Source: Candidatus Formimonas warabiya | GTDB lineage: Bacteria; Bacillota; Dehalobacteriia; Dehalobacteriales; Dehalobacteriaceae | Direction of reading: 5' to 3' | Assembly: GCF_002777255.1 (NCBI RefSeq) | Contig: NZ_CP017634.1 | Span: 2,492,903 to 2,556,902, forward strand | Length of the DNA: 64,000 nucleotides | Part shown: positions 52,633 through 62,018 of the stretch, piece by piece | How positions within the stretch are numbered: the first letter of the stretch is position 1 | Layout of the letters: every line of letters starts with the position of its first letter | The notes under the pieces: model-generated | What the model was told of the DNA's origin: nothing | Seen by the model: the letters and a program-made list of their open reading frames with translations, nothing else | Database searches by the model: none | Program-made: the position numbers and the translations under genes

Positions 52633-54444
52633 CTAATCTATTTTCAACACCGCCATGAATGCTTCCTGGGGTATCTCCACACTCCCCACCTGCTTCATGC
52701 GCTTTTTACCCTCTTTTTGCTTTTCCAGAAGCTTTCTTTTCCGGGTAATATCGCCTCCGTAGCACTTTTCCAGGACGTTTTTCCGGAGGGCTTTCACACT
52801 TTCCCGGGCAATGATTTTATTGCCCAGGGCTGCCTGGATCGGCACTTCAAACAGTTGCCGGGGAATAAGCTGGCGTAATCTTTCCGTCAGAGCCCTGCCC
52901 CGGTAATAGGCTTTGTCTTTATGCACGATGCACGACAAAGCATCCACGATTTCCCCGTTCACCATCACATCTAATTTCACCAGATCCGATTCCTTATAGC
53001 CGCTTAATTCATAATCCAGTGAGGCATAACCCTTGGTGCGGGACTTCAGTTGATCAAAAAAATCATAAATAATTTCCGACAAGGGCAGGTCGTAAATCAT
53101 CATCACCCGGGATTCGGAAATATACTCCATGTGGACAAAATTACCCCGTCTTTCCTGCGTAATCTCCATGACACTGCCCACAAACTCAGTGGGCACCATA
53201 ATGGTCGCCTTCACATAAGGCTCTTCCATCAAAGCGATCTCCTGGGGCTTGGGAAGTTTTGTGGGATTGTCCACATGAATCACACTGTTGTCGGTCTGCG
53301 TAACCCGGTAATTTACACTGGGAGCCGTGGTAATTAACTCCAAGCCGTACTCCCGCTCCAATCTCTCCTTGATAATTTCCATGTGCAGCAGCCCCAAAAA
53401 GCCGCACCGGAAACCGAAACCCAGGGCGACGGAAGTCTCCGGTTCATACACTAAGGAAGCATCATTCAACTGAAGTTTGTCCAGGGCATCCCGGAGGTCG
53501 GCATAGTCATTGGTCTCAATGGGATATAAACCGCAATAAACCATGGGAGTGGCTTTTCTGTACCCGGGGAGAGGCTTGTCTGCCGCCCGGTTATAATCGG
53601 TAACCGTATCCCCTACCTGGGTGTCTTTCACATTTTTGATACTGGCCGCGACAAAACCCACATCTCCCGCGGCCAGGGTATCGATCAGTTTCAGGGCAGG
53701 GGTAAAAATACCTACTTCGGTAACCTCAAAGGTTTTTCCCGTCCCCATCATTTTAATATTTATCCCTTTGGTGACCATCCCATCGACCACCCGAATATAA
53801 GGAATGGCCCCTTTATAGGAATCAAAATGGGAGTCAAAAATCAGCGCCTTCAGAGGCGCCTGCCGGTCCCCTTCGGGAGGTTTAATCCGCTGGACAATTG
53901 CTTCCAGGATATCTTCCGTGCCCAAGCCTGTCTTAGCCGAACAAAGGATGGCCTCGCTGGCATCCAATCCAAGAATATCCTCAATCTGTTTCTTGACCCC
54001 GTCCGGATCGGCGCTGGGCAGGTCAATCTTATTAATCACCGGAATAATCTCCAGATCATGTTCCAAGGCAAGATAGGCATTGGCCAGGGTCTGGGCTTCA
54101 ATACCCTGAGCGGCATCCACCACCAGCAGCGCCCCTTCACAGGCCGCCAGGCTGCGGGAAACTTCATAGGTAAAATCCACATGCCCCGGAGTGTCAATCA
54201 GATTCAAAGTATACATCTGCCCATCCCTGGCCTGATAGTTGATCCGTACCGCCTGCAGTTTAATGGTGATGCCCCGTTCCTTTTCCAATTCCATTTGGTC
54301 CAGAACCTGAGATTCCATTTCCCGGGCAGATAATGCCCCGGTATACTCCAGGATGCGATCGGCCAAAGTCGATTTGCCATGGTCAATATGGGCGATGATA
54401 CAAAAATTTCGGGTAGTCTCCTGTTTTGTCGTCATTCCTGCCAC
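52633..54444 (-). CDS. lepA: Elongation factor 4 (LepA)
   Basis: 603 residues. G1 [13 protein letters not shown]3 [15 protein letters not shown]4 [10 protein letters not shown] and the EF4-specific C-terminus ([20 protein letters not shown]) are present. It back-translocates or remodels stalled ribosomes. The GTG start is six bases after AGGAGG; an ATG three codons in is an alternative. Confidence 0.97.
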   Translation of the reverse strand: MAGMTTKQETTRNFCIIAHIDHGKSTLADRILEYTGALSAREMESQVLDQMELEKERGITIKLQAVRINYQARDGQMYTLNLIDTPGHVDFTYEVSRSLAACEGALLVVDAAQGIEAQTLANAYLALEHDLEIIPVINKIDLPSADPDGVKKQIEDILGLDASEAILCSAKTGLGTEDILEAIVQRIKPPEGDRQAPLKALIFDSHFDSYKGAIPYIRVVDGMVTKGINIKMMGTGKTFEVTEVGIFTPALKLIDTLAAGDVGFVAASIKNVKDTQVGDTVTDYNRAADKPLPGYRKATPMVYCGLYPIETNDYADLRDALDKLQLNDASLVYEPETSVALGFGFRCGFLGLLHMEIIKERLEREYGLELITTAPSVNYRVTQTDNSVIHVDNPTKLPKPQEIALMEEPYVKATIMVPTEFVGSVMEITQERRGNFVHMEYISESRVMMIYDLPLSEIIYDFFDQLKSRTKGYASLDYELSGYKESDLVKLDVMVNGEIVDALSCIVHKDKAYYRGRALTERLRQLIPRQLFEVPIQAALGNKIIARESVKALRKNVLEKCYGGDITRKRKLLEKQKEGKKRMKQVGSVEIPQEAFMAVLKID

Positions 54445-54518
54445 CCTCTTCCTCCTGTCTGGTACTCATTCTTTCATATTATATCATTATACCATTGTAT
54501 ATTGCTCTTGTGCATTAA

Positions 54519-56108
54519 TCATTTTCCCGTTTTTTTGCGAAACCTGCGCCCCAGGATGCCGGCCACCATTTCCGCCTCTTCCATATGAAAGATCATAGCC
54601 ACCGCACCGAATACGATCACACCGACCGCAACAGCGAAAAAGACTTGGCCCAATTGGCTCATCTTGGTAGCGACGCCCCACAGCCCCATACTGAATTGGG
54701 CGGCATAAAAGCTTGCTGCGCCCATTAAAGCGGAAGCAAACAGGGTCTGGCCGAAGGATAAAAGAATGTGCCCTCCATCCATGGGGCCGATTTTTCTTCT
54801 TAACATGCCCAGGAGCACAATCATATTAATAATCCCGGCCAAGGAGTATGCCAAAGCCAATCCCCGCTCCTCCATGGGCCCGATGAGCAGCAGGCTTAAC
54901 CCGATATTGGTCCCAATGGCGCACACACTGGCAAAAACAGGGGCCTTCGTATCATGAAGAGCATAAAAAGTCCTGCTCAGGACGTGAATGGAAGAGTAGG
55001 CAAAAAGTCCGATACAGTAATAAAACAGGGCATCCCCCGCCGCCAAAGCATCCTCATGGGTAAACTTGCCGTTTTCAAACATGAAGCGAAAAATAGGCAC
55101 GCGCAAAACGGCCAGTCCCACAGCACAGGGCAGAGTGATAAAAATAACGGAGCGCAGCCCTAAAGAAGCCATCTTTTTAAACTCCTGCTTTTCCTGACGG
55201 GCGGCGTGCCCGGTCAGGGTCGGGAACACGGCCACCGCAATGGCCACCGCAAAAATGCCGATGGGCAGCTGCATTAAGCGCTGGGCATTCCGCAAGGCCG
55301 AAATCCCTCCGGCAGAAAGAGAGGAAGCCAGGTTCTGGTTGACAAACAGGTTTAACTCGCTGATGGAGAGACCCAGTAAGACCGGGACCATCAGTGTCCC
55401 CAATCGAATCACGCCCGGGTGAAAAATGTTAAAACTGGGACGGAACTTCAAGCCGATTTTCCATAGAGCAGGCACCTGAACCAAAAAATTTGCCGCAGCG
55501 CCCACGACCACGCCAATGGAAAAACCGGCAATTCCGTAACCCGGCCATCGTGCCTCAATCGTTCCTCCTAACAAAACCCCGAACACAATAATGCCCAAAT
55601 TATATAAGATAGAACCCAGGGCAGGAGCAGTAAAATTCTTATAGGAATTTAAGATCCCCATGGAAATTCCCGACAGGGCCATGAAGATCACCTGCACAAA
55701 CATGACCCGGGTCAAAAACACCGTCAGGTCCATGGCCCGGGGATCAAATCCGGGCACCAAAAGAACAATCAATTGGGGCGTAAATATGTATCCGATCATC
55801 ACCCCTACACCCAGCAGGGAGAGCATCACGCTGACCACAATGCCGGCTACTTCCCAGCCCTCTTCCTCTTTACCCGTAGCAATATAGCTGGAAAAAACGG
55901 GAATGAAGGAAGAGCTCAAGGCGCCTCCCACCAGCAGCATATATAAAAAATCCGGAATGGAAAAGGCCGCATTGTAGGCATCGGTAATCCGGTTCTGTCC
56001 GAATTGGGCATAGATAATGATATCCCGCAGAAAGCCCAAAATGCGGGAAATCACCATGGCCACCATAATCAGCCCGGCAGCTTTTACCACTCTTGTATGA
56101 TCCGGCAT
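54519..56108 (-). CDS. murJ: Lipid II flippase MurJ
   Basis: 529 residues with about fourteen membrane segments, MVF family. RILGFLRDIIIYAQFGQNRI at the N-terminus and the MQLPIGIFAVAIAVAVFPTL stretch are diagnostic. It flips the peptidoglycan precursor. ATG 56108 follows GAGGAG by ten bases; a 45-codon extension upstream would overlap the next gene and is rejected. Confidence 0.93.
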   Translation of the reverse strand: MPDHTRVVKAAGLIMVAMVISRILGFLRDIIIYAQFGQNRITDAYNAAFSIPDFLYMLLVGGALSSSFIPVFSSYIATGKEEEGWEVAGIVVSVMLSLLGVGVMIGYIFTPQLIVLLVPGFDPRAMDLTVFLTRVMFVQVIFMALSGISMGILNSYKNFTAPALGSILYNLGIIVFGVLLGGTIEARWPGYGIAGFSIGVVVGAAANFLVQVPALWKIGLKFRPSFNIFHPGVIRLGTLMVPVLLGLSISELNLFVNQNLASSLSAGGISALRNAQRLMQLPIGIFAVAIAVAVFPTLTGHAARQEKQEFKKMASLGLRSVIFITLPCAVGLAVLRVPIFRFMFENGKFTHEDALAAGDALFYYCIGLFAYSSIHVLSRTFYALHDTKAPVFASVCAIGTNIGLSLLLIGPMEERGLALAYSLAGIINMIVLLGMLRRKIGPMDGGHILLSFGQTLFASALMGAASFYAAQFSMGLWGVATKMSQLGQVFFAVAVGVIVFGAVAMIFHMEEAEMVAGILGRRFRKKTGK

Positions 56109-56232
56109 AATCGTACTTCTCCTCGCCCATACTTTCTGATTTTCATGTGATCGGAAAGAATCCCGCCTTTTGGGCGGGAATTCCAGGATGACTGCATCTA
56201 TTATAACGCAACAAGAGGCAAGTGACCAGTGT

Positions 56233-56703
56233 TCAAGAGCCAATATTTGTTTTTTCCTGGTTGAACCTGTTCCATAAGATTTCTTGACACTGCCGGCTCC
56301 ACCTGGCTAAATCATCACGTCCCTTATTCAAGAGGGCGCTGACGCCGGGAAAAAAGGATTGTTTCACTGTGTGCAGGAAAGCATCCGTTTTTTCCCCCAC
56401 CTGTAAACTTCTCAGATAGGCAGGCACTTCCCGGGCTTTGGCGTCCAACGCACGGGCCAGGTCTTTCATCCCGCTCACATCCCATTGATACTGTGTGCCG
56501 ATGGCCGTTACCGACCAAATGTTTTCTTCCATGGTGACGGCAAAAACATGTTGGGGAAACCCCGGGGCCATTTTTTGCAGCCCTTGAGCCGCCGCGTTTA
56601 ATCCCAGAAATACTAAGCATCCGGTCAGGCATAAAATCTTTGCGTAGGAGGAAAAAATTCTCACCCAAAAACACCTCCTGACGGTAGTATTCCCCTTATT
56701 CAT
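56233..56703 (-). CDS. Hypothetical protein with N-terminal signal/anchor, between spoIIP and murJ
   Basis: 156 residues, not recognised. A hydrophobic segment at about 18-38 (ILCLTGCLVFLGLNAAAQG) looks like a signal peptide or anchor, and the rest is mostly helical and soluble. It begins 14 bases after the spoIIP stop, so it shares that transcript. A sporulation or envelope role is suggested only by position. Confidence 0.55.
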   Translation of the reverse strand: MNKGNTTVRRCFWVRIFSSYAKILCLTGCLVFLGLNAAAQGLQKMAPGFPQHVFAVTMEENIWSVTAIGTQYQWDVSGMKDLARALDAKAREVPAYLRSLQVGEKTDAFLHTVKQSFFPGVSALLNKGRDDLARWSRQCQEILWNRFNQEKTNIGS

Positions 56704-56717
56704 GACATTATTTATCC

Positions 56718-57815
56718 CTAGATTTCCTCTGAATTCAAATTATTATTGATCACACCGGCAAGCATTTCTGCCGCAAGCTCCGCTTCCTCCAGAGAATTTT
56801 CCGTAGAACCCATTTCAACGAGAATGGCATGGGGAGATACATGCTGGTTATATCGTCCGTCCTGTACCCGGACCCCTTTCAACAGACCAGGATACATTTT
56901 ATCCATCACCCCGGACAATTTTTTCGCAAACGCTAAATTTTCCTGCCAGTGGGGATGAGGCAGGCGGGCATTACTACCCACAATAAACATAATTCTGCTC
57001 GCCTGTTTCCCTCCGATCTCAGCCGTGGTGCTGGCCCGGGGAATTTGGGCGTCTCGGTGCACATCAATAAATATTTGAATGGTGGGGTAATCTTTTTTCA
57101 TTTGTTGGAGGGTGACCAAAGAATTGGCATAAGACTTTGCCCAGTCGGGATAATCATGAATGGTGCTGCTCAGCACGGAGGCAATGCCATATTTATTCTC
57201 CAAAGTATCTTTTAGATGCTGGGCAACCGAGAAGATCCCCCCGTTCTTTCCCTCCAATTTTTCCACTCCCTGGGTAGGAACATAGCTTTCCGCATTATGG
57301 GTACAGTAAATTCCTACTAAAGGACCTGCTCCCCGGGGAATCACCGGATCTTCCTTATTTTCTTCAACGGGGGGAAGCCCCGGTACCGGTTCGTCTTCAG
57401 GAATGTACTCCGGCTCCGCGGTTACCGGTACGGCATTAAAATAGGCAATTTGGGAGCTAAAAAAAGTCTGGGGATTTCTTAAGTCTGCCGCAGTAATATC
57501 CTGCATAGCCGTGACAAAAAAACCTCTAGATTCATCCTCTATATAATCGGGGAAATAGGAGGCTACAGGCAGTACCTCTCCCAGAATGCTTTTCCAGTCG
57601 TCACTGTACAAGCCTACAAAACGCCAGACCTGTAACATCTCGGATGCGCCCGTCTGGAGCTTGGGCAGGGTAAAAAAATTCCACGAAATGCGATTTCCTA
57701 CTTCAAAGCCTACGAGAAGCAGGGCCAGAAAAAATATTGCCGTAATCAGAAGCTTGATCACAGGCAGATAACCGCTGTTTCCCCACCGCCTGTACCTGCG
57801 AATCTTCCATGTCAT
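56718..57815 (-). CDS. spoIIP: Stage II sporulation protein P (SpoIIP)
   Basis: 365 residues: one membrane helix near the N-terminus (about 18-40), then a peptidoglycan amidase/endopeptidase domain with GIYCTHNAESYVPTQG, IFIDVHRDAQIPR and HAILVEMGSTENSLEEAE. These hold the zinc-binding His and Glu residues. SpoIIP works with SpoIID and SpoIIM in engulfment and shows that the organism has the sporulation programme. The gpr protease gene often found beside it is not here. Confidence 0.92.
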   Translation of the reverse strand: MTWKIRRYRRWGNSGYLPVIKLLITAIFFLALLLVGFEVGNRISWNFFTLPKLQTGASEMLQVWRFVGLYSDDWKSILGEVLPVASYFPDYIEDESRGFFVTAMQDITAADLRNPQTFFSSQIAYFNAVPVTAEPEYIPEDEPVPGLPPVEENKEDPVIPRGAGPLVGIYCTHNAESYVPTQGVEKLEGKNGGIFSVAQHLKDTLENKYGIASVLSSTIHDYPDWAKSYANSLVTLQQMKKDYPTIQIFIDVHRDAQIPRASTTAEIGGKQASRIMFIVGSNARLPHPHWQENLAFAKKLSGVMDKMYPGLLKGVRVQDGRYNQHVSPHAILVEMGSTENSLEEAELAAEMLAGVINNNLNSEEI

Positions 57816-57884
57816 GTTGTCCGCCCCCTTTTAACGCATAATAAAAAATATGCACAAGCAGGATCGGATATGCTTAAAAAGGCA

Positions 57885-57926
57885 AAGGGCTTTCGGGATC
57901 CGGGTACCGGGATTCGGGATAAGACC
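57885..57926. repeat. Short GC-rich dispersed repeat, copy 1
   Basis: AAGGGCTTTCGGGATCCGGG continues TACCGGGATTCGGGAT. Nearly the same string occurs at 61660-61700 with one extra C. It contains imperfect CGGGAT/ CGGGTAC units. It lies between spoIIP and the holin-like gene. Confidence 0.5.
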
Positions 57927-58013
57927 AAGGGGAAAAAAGGAGCCCGCAAAGCAGAAGAGCGCAACCGTGGTTGCACTCTTCCAGATGAAAACAATTCACT
58001 TTTATGGGGCAGT

Positions 58014-58343
58014 TTACCTTAAAGCAGTGGGAACAAAAGCGTCGACGATCCCAATGACTAAGGCGGCCAGCAGCGACCCAATCAGGCTCACAGAAAGGTA
58101 ATGGGGAATAATGAATTGGGATAAATAGATCACTACTGCTGCTGCGATAAAGCCCACTATTCCCCGCCCGTAAGGAGAAATGTTTTTACCCATCAGCCTT
58201 TCCGCAATATAGCCGAGTACTGCAATCACAACTGCAGCAATAAGGGCCCCGATAAAACCATTTACGGAAATTCCGGGTAAAAGCCAGCTAATCACCATCA
58301 ACACTAAAGCGGAAACAATAAACCTTACGATTAGACCGAGCAA
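58014..58343 (-). CDS. Phage-holin-4-like small membrane protein
   Basis: 109 residues with four hydrophobic helices; the glycine-rich LLPGISVNGFIGALIAAVVI and LIGSLLAALVIGIVDAF segments fit the Phage_holin_4_2 family, found in many Firmicutes as a chromosomal membrane protein of unclear role. The start is TTG ten bases after GGAG. It stands alone between spoIIP and rpsT. Confidence 0.75.
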   Translation of the reverse strand: MLGLIVRFIVSALVLMVISWLLPGISVNGFIGALIAAVVIAVLGYIAERLMGKNISPYGRGIVGFIAAAVVIYLSQFIIPHYLSVSLIGSLLAALVIGIVDAFVPTALR

Positions 58344-58444
58344 TTTCTGTCATCTCCTTTTCTAAATAATAGATTCCTTAAAATAGAATAACCGTAAAAT
58401 ATGAAAATATTCACCCGAGTGATCAGGTTATTTTTCAGGTGTCC

Positions 58445-58473
58445 TTGCTTTTTTTTAACATACGTGGTAGAAT
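58445..58473 (+). promoter_or_regulatory. Sigma-A promoter of rpsT
   Basis: TTGCTT (58445-58450), 17 bases, TAGAAT (58468-58473), about 80 bases upstream of the gene. The leader ends with a strong AAGGAGGTGAC ribosome site. Confidence 0.6.
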
Positions 58474-58560
58474 ATATCCTGTTTGAGATATCCTTGATTT
58501 GTCTTTATTATTTTTCATTTTTATATTTGTGAAAGCTTTATCTAAGGAGGTGACATCGTC

Positions 58561-58830
58561 ATGCCGAATATTAAGTCTGCAGAAAAACGTGTGCAAATTG
58601 CCGAAGCCCGCAGAGTAAAAAATGCTGCCATAAAATCTACGGTGAAAACTGCGGTGAAAAAATTTACGGAAACTATTCCTTCCGGTGATAAAGAAAAAGC
58701 ACAACAGCTTTTGGTGAATGCCATCAAGAATCTTGACAAGGCTGCTGGCAAAGGGATTTATCATAAAAACGCTGTAGCCAGGAAAAAATCAAAGCTTCAA
58801 AAAGCTTTTAACCAGGCAAACCAGGCGTAA
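58561..58830 (+). CDS. rpsT: 30S ribosomal protein S20
   Basis: 89 residues, strongly basic: MPNIKSAEKRVQIAEARRVK, then NAAIKSTVKTAVKKFTETI and the C-terminal GKGIYHKNAVARKKSKLQKA. Standard S20. Its position near holA and comEC is conserved in Firmicutes, although here a signalling gene lies between. Confidence 0.97.
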   Translation: MPNIKSAEKRVQIAEARRVKNAAIKSTVKTAVKKFTETIPSGDKEKAQQLLVNAIKNLDKAAGKGIYHKNAVARKKSKLQKAFNQANQA

Positions 58831-58882
58831 AAATAACTTTACTTATCCGCTCAATATCAAGAAGTACATCAGGCAGAACACG

Positions 58883-58920
58883 ACACCACTTTCAGGCCAA
58901 ACCCTGAAAGTGGTGTTTTC
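58883..58920 (+). terminator. Terminator after rpsT
   Basis: ACACCACTTTCAGG (58883-58896) pairs with CCTGAAAGTGGTGT (58903-58916), followed by TTTC. Confidence 0.88.
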
Positions 58921-59039
58921 GTAAAAAGATTAAACTGATGCATCTTCAGCTATCTGGAATTTCTCCAAATATCCCTTATACTTTAATCCATTGATACCTT
59001 TTTATGCTCTGCCTAATTACCGGGAGGAGTGAAAACGAA

Positions 59040-61649
59040 ATGCCGGAGGTAGAAAACAAGTTTGTCACAGATATGGAATTAAAAGCAGGCATCAACGGCT
59101 TGTTTTTTTGGGCAAACCCCGCAGGGCAGGTTTTTTTCGGCAAAGACATCCTGAGCCATAAAATTAGCGATGTGATTGATACGGAATATTTAAGCATCAA
59201 CTTTGGTTACCAGATCGATATGGAGGAAATCTTGTCTGACATCCTTCAAGGACGAAAGGATTTTTTTCAATTCAGGACCAAAACCCGAAGGTATGACGGC
59301 CAGTTTCTGCTTTTGCACTGGCAGTTGAGGCCGATCCGGTTTGAAGGTATTATTACCGGAATATCTTTTTTGGTACAAAATTTTTCCCAGGAGAGTACCT
59401 TTCCCGGTGCCGGTAATGATCATGGATTGGATCAAAATGGGGGAAACAGGGAAACCGACGACCGGGTGAAATGGCTGCAAACCCAGCTGCAGGAATCCCG
59501 GGAAGCTCTAACTAAGGCCAGCGAAAACCTGAACGCGAGCAACGAAAGATTAGAGTTGGCCCTGTTTTGTGCGGATGAAAGCTTGTGGGATTGGGAAATA
59601 CAAACAGGCAATTTGCATGTTCATAATCAGCTGCCCGCTATGCTGGGCTACGATTTTTCCGGCACAATGCCCTTCAGCTTTTGGGAGGAATTGCTGCATC
59701 CGGATGACCGTCAGCGCGTATTGGAAGATGTGGCGGCCAATGTGGAGGGCCGTACGCCCTATTATGAAACGGAATACCGGCTGAGGACCAAAAAGGGGGA
59801 TTGGATCTGGATTCAGGCCAAGGGAAAAGTCGTGGCCTGGGACAAGGAAGGCAGGGCGGTACGGTCCCTGGGAGTGCACCGGGACATTACGGAAAAGAAA
59901 CGCCACCAAAAAGAGCAGGATGCCATTTTTAATGCCATTTCTGAAGTAGTGATGTATTTAGATTTAGACGGAAAGATACTTTGGGCCAATAAGGCTGCCG
60001 CTCAATCCCGGAATCTCCATATCAATGAAATTGTGGGTAAAGACTGCTGCTGGGTATGGCAGAATCATAGAAAACGAAAGAACACCTGCCCTGCCCTAAA
60101 ATGCATCCAAACGGGAAAGAGTGTCAGTTCCGAAACCGCAGATGACCAGGGTAGAACATGGCTGAATAAAACTTATCCTTTACAGGATGAAAACGGGCAT
60201 AATTATGCCGTTGTCCTGATCTCCCGGGATGTTACGGAACAAAAAAATTACCAGGAAAGAATTAAAGCCAGCGAAAAGAGCTATCGGCATCTTTTCGAAA
60301 AAAGCCCCATCGGTTTAATGAAGTGTGACAAGATGGGCAACATTACGGAAATCAACCGGTCTTTTTTGGATGTGCTCCAATGTCCTACAAAAAAACAGGT
60401 GTTAAAAATCAATCTTCTGGCGCATCCCCAGGAGCAGTTTTTCAACATCCGGGACCATTTAAAAATTGTATTGGAGACCGGACAATCTATGGAAGAAGAG
60501 ATGGAATTTTCCTCCTTTTTAAACAAAAAAACCTGGGTTTATTACAAGATCGACCCGGTAAAAAATGAGAAAGGTCAAGTAACTGAGGCGATCATTGCCT
60601 GCCAGGACATTACCGACCGCAAAAAGTCCGAACTGGAAATACGCTTTCTTACCTTTCATGATTGCCTGACCGGCCTATATAACAGGACTTTTTATGAAGA
60701 AGAAAAAAGCAGGCTGGATGTGCCCCGGAACCTTCCCATCAGCGTTATTTCCGGTGATCTGAACGGTTTAAAACTGGTGAATGATGCTTTTGGCCATCAA
60801 AAAGGGGATGAACTGCTCATGAAAGCAGCCCAGGTTTTAAAGAAATCAAGCCGGGGGGATGACATGATTGCCCGGGTGGGGGGAGATGAGTTTGTGCTGG
60901 TACTGCCCCACACCAGCTACGAGGAGTCCCAAAAGATTTGCCAAAGAATCAGGAAGGCAAGCAAAGAAATGACTTATGATCCTATTGAGGTGAGTATTTC
61001 TTTGGGAACGGCCACCAAGGAAACACAAAATGAAGGCATTGATAAAGTAATTTCCCAGGCTGAAGAAATGATGTATCGCACGAAACTGCTGGAAAGTAAA
61101 CATATTCATCAAGAAATTATTTCCGCTCTGGAGAAGAAGCTTCTCAAATATACCCATGAAAATCAGCCTCATATCGATCGATTGGTGGGGTTGTCTATTG
61201 ATTTAGGAAAAAGAGTGGGGTTGGATGCGCAAGAGCTGGACCGGCTGAGGCTTGCGGCCCGATATCATGATATCGGCAAGGCGGCGATTCCTTTGAGCAT
61301 TCTCAATAAGAAAGAAGGCTTAACAAAGGAAGAATGGCACTTAATGAAACAGCATAGCGAGATCGGTTACCGTATTGCCGTGAATTCCAAAATTTTTTCC
61401 GCTCTTGCCGAAGAAATTCTCACCCATCATGAAAAATGGGACGGTACGGGATATCCTACCAACCTGAAAGGGCAAAAGATCCCCTTGATATCCCGCATCA
61501 TTGCTATTGCCGATGCTTATTGCGCCATGGTGGAGGGGAGACCGTACAGAGAACCTTTTTCCCCTGCCCAGGCACGTGAGGAAATCAGGAAATATGCCGG
61601 CATGCAATTTGATCCCGAACTGGTAAAAATTTTCCGGGATCTCTTTTGA
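59040..61649 (+). CDS. PAS-GGDEF-HD-GYP protein (c-di-GMP synthesis and breakdown)
   Basis: 869 residues, soluble. A unique N-terminal region (1-140) and a coiled coil are followed by three PAS domains (about 170-285, 290-405, 410-545). The GGDEF domain has an intact GGDEF motif at 614-618 and an RGDD inhibitory site five residues before it. The HD-GYP domain has HDIGK at 743-747 and HHEKWDGTGYP at 796-806. Both catalytic sites look functional. It would tie second-messenger levels to sensory input. ATG 59040 follows GGGAGGAG; an ATG twelve codons upstream is less likely. Confidence 0.9.
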   Translation: MPEVENKFVTDMELKAGINGLFFWANPAGQVFFGKDILSHKISDVIDTEYLSINFGYQIDMEEILSDILQGRKDFFQFRTKTRRYDGQFLLLHWQLRPIRFEGIITGISFLVQNFSQESTFPGAGNDHGLDQNGGNRETDDRVKWLQTQLQESREALTKASENLNASNERLELALFCADESLWDWEIQTGNLHVHNQLPAMLGYDFSGTMPFSFWEELLHPDDRQRVLEDVAANVEGRTPYYETEYRLRTKKGDWIWIQAKGKVVAWDKEGRAVRSLGVHRDITEKKRHQKEQDAIFNAISEVVMYLDLDGKILWANKAAAQSRNLHINEIVGKDCCWVWQNHRKRKNTCPALKCIQTGKSVSSETADDQGRTWLNKTYPLQDENGHNYAVVLISRDVTEQKNYQERIKASEKSYRHLFEKSPIGLMKCDKMGNITEINRSFLDVLQCPTKKQVLKINLLAHPQEQFFNIRDHLKIVLETGQSMEEEMEFSSFLNKKTWVYYKIDPVKNEKGQVTEAIIACQDITDRKKSELEIRFLTFHDCLTGLYNRTFYEEEKSRLDVPRNLPISVISGDLNGLKLVNDAFGHQKGDELLMKAAQVLKKSSRGDDMIARVGGDEFVLVLPHTSYEESQKICQRIRKASKEMTYDPIEVSISLGTATKETQNEGIDKVISQAEEMMYRTKLLESKHIHQEIISALEKKLLKYTHENQPHIDRLVGLSIDLGKRVGLDAQELDRLRLAARYHDIGKAAIPLSILNKKEGLTKEEWHLMKQHSEIGYRIAVNSKIFSALAEEILTHHEKWDGTGYPTNLKGQKIPLISRIIAIADAYCAMVEGRPYREPFSPAQAREEIRKYAGMQFDPELVKIFRDLF

Positions 61650-61659
61650 AAAAAGTCCG

Positions 61660-61700
61660 AAGGGCTTTCCGGGATCCGGGTACCCGGTTACCGGGTACCT
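61660..61700. repeat. Short GC-rich dispersed repeat, copy 2
   Basis: AAGGGCTTTCCGGGATCCGG continues with the palindromic GGTACCCGGTTACCGGGTACC-like run. Matches 57885-57926. Directly follows the c-di-GMP gene and may fold as a hairpin. Confidence 0.5.
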
Positions 61701-61839
61701 GGAAAAACCAATTAAAGTAAAATTGCTTCTTACTGATACCCATAATGAACCCTTCAGACCAAGTGGGAAGCAGAACGCAACAAGGATGATGAAAAAGTTA
61801 TTTAAGTTCTATTACTATAAGCTCTAGCAAAAAATAAGA

Positions 61840-62018
61840 GCTTGTTCAGAAACCGGCTAAGGTCAGGGGACACACCCCAATGCATGAGAAATAATTGTGC
61901 GGGGAATGTCCCCAACTATTCTAGGCGCAACAAGCATTTGCAGCGAAGGCGTACCGGGCGTACGTCGAGCAAGAATGCACGGTTGTAACAACGTAGATGG
62001 GCGTTTATCAACAAGCTC
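61840..62018. mobile_element. MITE-like element, copy 4 (about 179 bp)
   Basis: GAGCTTGTTCAGAAAC (61840-61855) and GTTTATCAACAAGCTC (62003-62018) match as inverted repeats in 14 of 16 positions. Inside are a GGGGACA/TGTCCCC hairpin and a stretch homologous to copy 2. The right end coincides with the stop codon of holA. No ORF. The rest of 61650-61839 holds only the GC-rich repeat above and AT-rich sequence. Confidence 0.7.
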
